NCBI GenBank assembly: GCA_025355395.1
Contig: JANXZT010000366.1
Coordinates: forward strand, 1-13,008
Source of the DNA: Betaproteobacteria bacterium
GTDB taxonomy: Bacteria; Pseudomonadota; Gammaproteobacteria; Burkholderiales; Casimicrobiaceae
Direction of reading: 5' to 3'
DNA length: 13,008 nt
The stretch's first letter is position 1; every line of letters begins with the position of its first letter. Made by a program: the position numbers and the translations under genes. The notes under the pieces were generated by a model. That model saw nothing but the letters and a program-made list of their open reading frames with translations. It searched no databases and was not told the DNA's origin. Below, piece after piece: positions 7,861 to 13,008 of this stretch.

Positions 7861-8463
7861 ATGCCGACCTTCGTCTTCTACGTTCTTTCCACAATCCTGG
7901 TGTTGGCCGCGCTGCGGGTGATCACCAACCGCAACCCGGTGCATTCCGCCCTGTGGCTGGTGCTGGCGTTCTTTACTGCCGCCGGCTTGTGGCTGCTGCT
8001 GCAGGCCGAGTTTCTGGCCATTGCGCTGGTGTTGGTCTACGTCGGCGCGGTGATGGTGCTGTTCCTGTTCGTGGTGATGATGCTCGACGTCAACTTCGAC
8101 AGCTTGCGGGCGCAATTCAGGAGCTACATTCCGCTGGGAGCGACGGTCGGCGTGCTGGTGGTGGTGGAGATGGCGCTGGTGTTGATCGGCAGCAATCCCG
8201 GCCCGGTGGCAACCCCTGTTGCGGCGCCGGCGAGTGCCTCCAACACCCGCTCGCTCGGGCTGTTGCTTTATACCGATTATGTTTATCCATTCGAAATCGC
8301 CGCGGTCATCCTGCTGGTCGCGATCATCGCGGCCATCGCCTTGACCCACCGCCAGCGCCGGGATACTCGCCATCAAAATCCCAGCGAGCAAGTGAAGGTG
8401 CGGCCGCAGGACCGCCTGCGCGTGGTGTCGATGCCGGCCGAAAAGCGGGACAACCAGGAATAA
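7861..8463 (+). CDS. nuoJ: NADH-quinone oxidoreductase subunit J (membrane subunit)
   Basis: NuoJ is a five-helix membrane subunit between NuoH/NuoA and NuoK; its third helix is involved in coupling quinone chemistry to pumping (family knowledge). The 200-residue product begins MPTFVFYVLSTILVLAALRV and continues with the conserved RNPVHSALWLVLAFFTAAG and the third-helix segment LVLVYVGAVMVLFLFVVMML. A variable Ala-rich loop (around residues 118-131) precedes the last helices, and the final ~35 residues form a charged, soluble tail (from HRQRRDTRH onward). ATG 7861 lies 10 nt after nuoI; the frame is open further up, inside nuoI, but that part is not family-like. It is followed by the largest gap in the operon (58 nt). 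Confidence 0.95.
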   Translation: MPTFVFYVLSTILVLAALRVITNRNPVHSALWLVLAFFTAAGLWLLLQAEFLAIALVLVYVGAVMVLFLFVVMMLDVNFDSLRAQFRSYIPLGATVGVLVVVEMALVLIGSNPGPVATPVAAPASASNTRSLGLLLYTDYVYPFEIAAVILLVAIIAAIALTHRQRRDTRHQNPSEQVKVRPQDRLRVVSMPAEKRDNQE

Positions 8464-8473
8464 TCCGCGCCCG

Positions 8474-8486
8474 CCGGCCCCGCCGG
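8474..8486 (+). other. Short GC-rich inverted repeat in the nuoJ-nuoK gap
   Basis: CCGGC (8474-8478) and GCCGG (8482-8486) can form a 5-bp stem with a 3-nt CCC loop, extendable by one G-U pair. It is in the only intergenic gap longer than 25 nt, between the nuoJ stop and the nuoK ribosome-binding site. No T-run follows, so it does not look like an intrinsic terminator. It could be a minor mRNA structure or chance in GC-rich DNA. Confidence 0.3.
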
Positions 8487-8510
8487 TTGTGCACAAGAAG
8501 AACAGGAAGC

Positions 8511-8516
8511 AGGGAG
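8511..8516 (+). promoter_or_regulatory. Ribosome-binding site of nuoK
   Basis: AGGGAG lies 5 nt before the GTG at 8522 and is the clearest Shine-Dalgarno-like sequence in the window. It decides the nuoK start in favour of GTG 8522 over an in-frame GTG at 8489, which would add eleven charged, unconserved residues and place the AGGGAG inside the coding region. Confidence 0.65.
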
Positions 8517-8521
8517 ACATC

Positions 8522-8842
8522 GTGTCACTTTTTACGGCGCCGACGCTGTCGCACTACCTCGTGCTGGGCGCGATCCTGTTCGCCATCAGCATGGCGGGCA
8601 TCTTTCTCAACCGCAAGAACGTCATCATCCTGCTCATGGCGATCGAGCTGATGCTCCTTGCGGTGAACCTCAATTTCATCGCCTTCTCGCGCTATCTCGA
8701 CGACATGGCAGGGCAGGTCTTCGTCTTTTTCATTCTCACGGTGGCCGCAGCGGAATCGGCGATCGGCCTCGCTATCCTGGTGCTGCTCTTCCGCAACGTC
8801 GGCTCGATCGACGTGGAGGATCTCGACCAGCTCAAAGGTTGA
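8522..8842 (+). CDS. nuoK: NADH-quinone oxidoreductase subunit K (membrane subunit)
   Basis: NuoK is a three-helix membrane subunit that carries two membrane glutamates essential for proton transfer between NuoJ and NuoN. The 106-residue product has LSHYLVLGAILFAISMAGIF, NRKNVIILLMAIELMLLAVN with E42, and FFILTVAAAESAIGLAILVL with E78; these correspond to E36 and E72 of E. coli, with the same 36-residue spacing. The length is close to the usual ~101 residues. The GTG start at 8522 is supported by AGGGAG upstream. The stop is 4 nt before nuoL. Confidence 0.95.
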   Translation: MSLFTAPTLSHYLVLGAILFAISMAGIFLNRKNVIILLMAIELMLLAVNLNFIAFSRYLDDMAGQVFVFFILTVAAAESAIGLAILVLLFRNVGSIDVEDLDQLKG

Positions 8843-8846
8843 GTCC

Positions 8847-10901
8847 GTGATCGATATGAACAGGCCGCTGCTCTATCTCCTGGTACCGCTCGCTCCGCTG
8901 GCGGGGGCCGTGGTCGTTGGCCTCTTCGGGCGGCAACTCGGGCGCCGGCTGTCGCATTGGCTGTGCATTGTGGGTGTCGGCGTGGCGCTGGCGGCCTCCG
9001 CGCTGGTATGGCGCGACGTGATGGCCGGCCATGTGTTCAATGGCGATGTCTATACCTGGCTGCAATCGGGGGATCTCAAGCTTGCCATCGGGTTCCTGAT
9101 CGACCCGCTCACCGTTTTGATGATGGTCGTAGTGACCTTCGTTTCGCTGATGGTGCACATCTACACCGTCGGCTACATGGCGGATGACCCGGGCTATACG
9201 CGCTTCTTCAGCTACATCTCGCTTTTCACTTTCAGCATGTTGATGCTGGTGATGAGCAACAACTTTCTGCAACTCTTTTTCGGCTGGGAAGCCGTGGGTC
9301 TGGTGTCCTACCTGCTGATCGGATTCTGGTACACCCGCCCGACGGCGAACTATGCCAGCCTGAAGGCGTTCCTCGTGAACCGGGTGGGCGATTTCGGATT
9401 CGTTCTCGGGATCGGGCTGGTCCTGGCGTACTTCGGCACCCTCGATTACGCGCCGGTGTTCGCGCACGCGGCAGCCCTTGCCGATACGTCGGTGAACCTG
9501 TGGGGCGCCGCACAGTGGTCCGTGCTGACGGTCATCTGCATCTGCCTTTTTATCGGCGCCATGGGCAAATCGGCCCAGGTGCCGCTCCACGTCTGGCTTC
9601 CGGACTCGATGGAGGGCCCCACGCCCATTTCGGCGTTGATTCACGCGGCAACCATGGTCACGGCGGGTATTTTCATGGTCGCACGGATGAGTCCGCTGTT
9701 CGAGCTTTCCACGACCGCGCTGGGATTCGTGACGGTGATCGGCGCCACCACGGCATTGTTCATGGCGTTTCTGGGCATCGTGCAAAACGACATCAAGCGG
9801 GTTGTCGCGTATTCGACGCTGTCACAGCTTGGCTACATGACGGTCGCCCTGGGTGTCTCGGCGTACTCGGCCGCGATCTTTCACCTGATGACCCATGCAT
9901 TTTTCAAGGCGCTGCTCTTTCTGGGTGCCGGCTCCGTGATCATTGCGTTGCACCACGACCAGGATCTGCGGCGGATGGGTGGCTTGCGCAAGTACATGCC
10001 GGTCACGTATTGGACTGCCGTGATCGGATCGCTCGCGCTCGCCGGTTTGCCGCCTTTTGCGGGATTCTTTTCCAAGGACGCGATCATCGAGGCCACCCAT
10101 CTTTCGAGCGTCCCCGGACACGGCTATGCCTATTTCGCGGTAATGACGGGCGTCTTCATCACCGCGTTCTACTCGTTCCGCATGCTGTTCCTCGCCTTTC
10201 ACGGACCCGAGCGCTTCCATGCGAAGCCTCATGGCGCGCACGGTGACGAGGCCAAGGCAGAGGACGCCTCGCACGATGCGGGCGCGGAGCCCGACGACCC
10301 CGGCCACCACGGGCTCGCACCTGGCGAGGTGCCGCATGAATCGCCCTGGGTCGTGACGGTGCCGCTGGTGTTGCTGGCCATTCCGTCCATCTTCACCGGC
10401 TGGGCGTTCATCGATCCAATGCTTTTCGGCGGCTACTTCGGCGACTCGATCGTGGTGAATGAACCGCACGCCGTGCTGGCGGAGCTCAAAAGTGAATGGC
10501 ACGGCGCGGTCGCATTCATGCTGCATGGCCTCCTTGGCTTGCCGTTCTGGCTGGCCATCGGCGGGATCGTGGCGGCGTGGTATTGCTATCTTGCGAATCC
10601 GGCATTGCCCGAGCGCGCGCGCCGCTTTGCCGGCGCTATTTACGACCTTCTCGATAACAAGTACTACTTCGATCGTTTCAACGACTGGTTTTTCGCAGGT
10701 GGAGGGCGCCGGTTGGGCAACTTCCTCTCGAACGTCGGTGACGGCGCGATCATCGACGGCTTCTTCGTCAATGGCTCGGCCAAAGTGGTCGGTTGGACTT
10801 CCGCGTTGTTGCGTCACATGCAGTCCGGGTATGTCTATCACTATGCCTTCACCATGATCATCGGCCTCTTCGCGCTGCTGACGTGGTGGGTCGGACGCTG
10901 A
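8847..10901 (+). CDS. nuoL: NADH-quinone oxidoreductase subunit L (distal antiporter-like proton pump)
   Basis: NuoL is the distal antiporter-like subunit, with 14 core membrane helices plus the long lateral helix that runs along the membrane arm. The product is 684 residues, somewhat longer than E. coli NuoL. Key pump residues are present: E148 in FFGWEAVGLVSYLLIGFWY, K241 in GKSAQVPLHVWLPDSMEGPT, and the following helix with SALIHAATMVTAG. Between about H458 and H497 there is a soluble, His/Asp/Glu-rich insertion that lengthens the loop after the core helices. The C-terminal half includes DLLDNKYYFDRFNDWFF and a last helix ending LLTWWVGR. The GTG at 8847 is preferred, 4 nt after nuoK with AAGG about 8 nt upstream; ATG 8856 would shorten it by three residues and is possible. 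Confidence 0.96.
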   Translation: MIDMNRPLLYLLVPLAPLAGAVVVGLFGRQLGRRLSHWLCIVGVGVALAASALVWRDVMAGHVFNGDVYTWLQSGDLKLAIGFLIDPLTVLMMVVVTFVSLMVHIYTVGYMADDPGYTRFFSYISLFTFSMLMLVMSNNFLQLFFGWEAVGLVSYLLIGFWYTRPTANYASLKAFLVNRVGDFGFVLGIGLVLAYFGTLDYAPVFAHAAALADTSVNLWGAAQWSVLTVICICLFIGAMGKSAQVPLHVWLPDSMEGPTPISALIHAATMVTAGIFMVARMSPLFELSTTALGFVTVIGATTALFMAFLGIVQNDIKRVVAYSTLSQLGYMTVALGVSAYSAAIFHLMTHAFFKALLFLGAGSVIIALHHDQDLRRMGGLRKYMPVTYWTAVIGSLALAGLPPFAGFFSKDAIIEATHLSSVPGHGYAYFAVMTGVFITAFYSFRMLFLAFHGPERFHAKPHGAHGDEAKAEDASHDAGAEPDDPGHHGLAPGEVPHESPWVVTVPLVLLAIPSIFTGWAFIDPMLFGGYFGDSIVVNEPHAVLAELKSEWHGAVAFMLHGLLGLPFWLAIGGIVAAWYCYLANPALPERARRFAGAIYDLLDNKYYFDRFNDWFFAGGGRRLGNFLSNVGDGAIIDGFFVNGSAKVVGWTSALLRHMQSGYVYHYAFTMIIGLFALLTWWVGR

Positions 10902-10914
10902 CCGGAACGACGCG

Positions 10915-12384
10915 ATGCCGTATCTCTCGCTTGCCATCTGGGTGCCCATCGCTGCCGGCCTGGCGGTCCTCGCCATCGGACGCGACCGCGATGCCGGCCT
11001 CGCGCGCGGCATCGCCTTGATGGGTGCGCTGGCTGGATTTCTGGTGACCGTGCCGCTGTGGGTGCATTTCACCCACGGCACTTCCGACATGCAGTTCGTC
11101 GAACGCGCCGAATGGATTCCGCGGTTCGACATCTACTACCTGCTGGGCGTGGATGGCCTGTCGGTGCTGTTCGTGTTGCTCAACAGCCTCATTACGCTGC
11201 TCGTGGTGTGGGCGGGCTGGGAGGTCATCGAGCGTCGCGTCGCGCAGTACATGGCCGCATTCCTGATCATGTCGGGACTGGTCAACGGCGCCTTCTGCGC
11301 GCTCGACGGAATGCTGTTCTACGTATTCTTCGAAGCGATGCTGATCCCGATGTATCTCATCATCGGCATCTGGGGTGGTCCCAATCGCGTGTATGCGGCG
11401 ATCAAGTTCTTTCTCTATACGCTCCTTGGCTCGCTCTTGATGCTGGTGGCGCTCATCTATTTGTACAACGTCTCGGAGACCTTCTCCATCATCGACTGGT
11501 ACGACGTGCCGCTTTCGCTAAAGACGCAGATACTGCTCTTCGTGGCATTTTTTCTGGCTTTTGCGGTGAAAGTGCCGATGTGGCCGGTACATACGTGGCT
11601 TCCCGACGCGCACGTCGAGGCCCCCACCGGCGGCTCGGTGGTGCTTGCGGCGATCACACTCAAGCTCGGGGCGTACGGGTTTTTCCGGTTCATCCTGCCG
11701 ATCGTCCCCGACGCGTCGCGCTATCTGTCCGGTTTCGTGATTACCCTCTCGCTAATCGCTGTCGTCTATATCGGGTTTGTCGCCATGGTTCAGGACGACA
11801 TGAAAAAGCTGATCGCCTATTCCTCCATTTCGCATATGGGGTTCGTGACCCTGGGGTTCTTCCTGTTCAGCGAGCTCGGCATGGAGGGGGCGCTGGTGCA
11901 GATGATTTCCCACGGATTCGTGTCGGCCGCCATGTTCCTGTGTGTCGGAGTGATGTATGACCGCATGCACAGCCGCCTGATCGCAGACTACGGCGGCGTG
12001 GTCAACACGATGCCGAAGTTCGCCGCATTCATGATGCTGTTTGCCATGGCGAATGTCGGATTGCCGGCGACCTCGGGTTTTGTCGGGGAATTCCTGGTCA
12101 TCCTGGCGGCGGTCAAGGTGAATTTCTGGCTGGGTTTACTGGCCGCGATCACCCTGATCCTGGGTGCGGCCTACACGCTCTGGATGTACAAGCGGGTGAT
12201 CTTCGGGACGGTGGCCAACGCAAGTGTGGCCGGGCTCCATGACTTGAGCCGCCGGGAATTCTGGCTACTCGCGACGCTAGCCGCGCTGGTGCTGTGGATG
12301 GGTGTGTGGCCGAAGCCGTTCATCGACGTCATGCACACCTCGGTCACGGATCTGTTGCAGCAGGTCGCGAAGAGCAAGCTGTGA
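10915..12384 (+). CDS. nuoM: NADH-quinone oxidoreductase subunit M (antiporter-like proton pump)
   Basis: NuoM is the middle antiporter-like pump, between NuoL and NuoN. The 489-residue product has about 14 hydrophobic segments. Pump residues are E140 in FFEAMLIPMYLIIGIWGG, K219 in FAVKVPMWPVHTWLPDAHVE and K250 in AAITLKLGAYGFFRF, matching E144, K234 and K265 of E. coli. Other family blocks are MVQDDMKKLIAYSSISHMGF, VQMISHGFVSAAMFLCVGVM and TSGFVGEFLVILAA. ATG 10915 lies 13 nt after nuoL; the family N-terminus PYLSLAIWVPI follows directly. Nothing abnormal was seen. Confidence 0.97.
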   Translation: MPYLSLAIWVPIAAGLAVLAIGRDRDAGLARGIALMGALAGFLVTVPLWVHFTHGTSDMQFVERAEWIPRFDIYYLLGVDGLSVLFVLLNSLITLLVVWAGWEVIERRVAQYMAAFLIMSGLVNGAFCALDGMLFYVFFEAMLIPMYLIIGIWGGPNRVYAAIKFFLYTLLGSLLMLVALIYLYNVSETFSIIDWYDVPLSLKTQILLFVAFFLAFAVKVPMWPVHTWLPDAHVEAPTGGSVVLAAITLKLGAYGFFRFILPIVPDASRYLSGFVITLSLIAVVYIGFVAMVQDDMKKLIAYSSISHMGFVTLGFFLFSELGMEGALVQMISHGFVSAAMFLCVGVMYDRMHSRLIADYGGVVNTMPKFAAFMMLFAMANVGLPATSGFVGEFLVILAAVKVNFWLGLLAAITLILGAAYTLWMYKRVIFGTVANASVAGLHDLSRREFWLLATLAALVLWMGVWPKPFIDVMHTSVTDLLQQVAKSKL

Positions 12385-12408
12385 TGCAACCGTAACGGCT
12401 GTCCCCTG

Positions 12409-13008
12409 ATGAAAAACGAACTCTTAAGCGTCCTGCCCGAGATTCTGCTCGTGTGCGGCGCATCGATCATTCTCCTGGTCGATGTGATGCTCCCGGACGC
12501 GCGGCGGCACATCGGATTCTGGCTGACCCAAGTCACGCTCCTGCTCTGCGCGCTCGCCACGCTCGCCACCGCGCAGATCAATCCGATCTGGGTTTTCCAC
12601 GGGCTTGTCGTCAACGACCTTGTATCGGGGCTGCTCAAGTTCTTCAACTACATCGCGCTTGCGCTGATGCTCTTTTTCTCCCGCGGCTACCTGGAGGCGC
12701 GAGGGCTTTTCCGTGGCGAGACCTTTGTGTTGGCGCTTTTTGCGCTGCTCGGAATGATGGTGATGATCTCGGCGAGCAGCTTCATCACCCTTTATCTCGG
12801 GCTCGAGTTGCTGTCGCTGTCGCTGTACGCGATGGTGGCTATGTACCGAACGTCCAATCGGGCCTCCGAAGCAGCGATGAAGTACTTTGTGCTGGGGGCG
12901 CTCGCCTCCGGAATGATGCTATACGGCATGTCGATGCTCTACGGTGCGACCGGCTCGCTCGATATCCTCAAGGTCGGCCGGGCGGTGCTCGAAGGGCGCG
13001 GCAATCAC
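12409..13008 (+). CDS. nuoN: NADH-quinone oxidoreductase subunit N (5' part, runs off the window)
   Basis: NuoN is the antiporter-like pump nearest the quinone arm, next to NuoK. Exactly 200 codons are visible, without a stop, to the last base of the window. The translation begins MKNELLSVLPEILLVCGAS and includes the family motif SSFITLYLGLELLSLSLYAM, carrying the conserved glutamate of the LGLELLSL motif in the fifth-helix region, followed by RASEAAMKYFVLGALASGMM, which contains the usual membrane-edge lysine. ATG 12409 is 24 nt after the nuoM stop; no good Shine-Dalgarno sequence is visible. The rest of the gene, and whatever follows the operon, is not in the window. Confidence 0.96.
   Translation, partial: MKNELLSVLPEILLVCGASIILLVDVMLPDARRHIGFWLTQVTLLLCALATLATAQINPIWVFHGLVVNDLVSGLLKFFNYIALALMLFFSRGYLEARGLFRGETFVLALFALLGMMVMISASSFITLYLGLELLSLSLYAMVAMYRTSNRASEAAMKYFVLGALASGMMLYGMSMLYGATGSLDILKVGRAVLEGRGNH

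Noticed and set aside
8471..8488. Intrinsic terminator between nuoJ and nuoK
   Set aside because: The stem is only 5 bp and no T-run follows; the operon clearly continues.
8489..8521. Longer nuoK from GTG 8489
   Set aside because: Adds eleven charged unconserved residues and swallows the AGGGAG ribosome-binding site that serves GTG 8522.
8832..9785. Minus-strand open frame (317 codons) opposite nuoL
   Set aside because: His/Arg/Gln-rich antisense shadow of nuoL.
9822..11132. Long minus-strand open frame (436 codons) opposite nuoL/nuoM
   Set aside because: Shadow of well-supported nuoL and nuoM; low-complexity Arg/His/Glu composition and no domain.

Overview
The window is a stretch of a single, entirely plus-strand operon encoding the proton-pumping NADH:quinone oxidoreductase (respiratory complex I, NDH-1). 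It starts inside nuoC and ends inside nuoN, so nuoA, nuoB, the promoter and the terminator lie outside it. The DNA is GC-rich. Unfused nuoC and nuoD, the uninterrupted nuoE-F-G-H-I-J-K-L-M-N order, the mid-length NuoG lacking the N7 cluster ligands, and the subunit sequences (for example the NuoI and NuoC C-terminal motifs) all point to a betaproteobacterium. The genus cannot be fixed from this window.

Layout: nuoC (3' part, 2-331), nuoD (335-1588, TTG start), a cupin-superfamily gene (1585-2052), nuoE (2057-2584), nuoF (2581-3885), nuoG (3896-6268), nuoH (6265-7347), nuoI (7359-7850), nuoJ (7861-8463), nuoK (8522-8842), nuoL (8847-10901), nuoM (10915-12384) and nuoN (5' part, 12409-13008). 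Genes overlap by 4 nt (GTGA or ATGA) or are separated by a few bases. The largest gap is 58 nt, before nuoK. No stretch over 300 bases is without a gene, and no RNA gene, mobile element or CRISPR array was seen.

Functionally, NuoE, NuoF and NuoG form the NADH-oxidising arm (FMN and Fe-S clusters). NuoC, NuoD and NuoI form the connecting arm that takes electrons to the quinone site. NuoH, J, K, L, M and N form the membrane arm that pumps protons. Cluster-binding cysteines and the key membrane glutamates and lysines are present in every subunit where they could be checked, so the enzyme looks intact.

The one element that does not belong to the standard complex I set is the 155-residue cupin protein between nuoD and nuoE. 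It is translationally coupled to nuoD and sits 4 nt before nuoE. Its metal-binding motifs are complete and it resembles the uncharacterised COG3837-type cupins. Its role is unknown; its position makes it the main candidate for something undescribed here.
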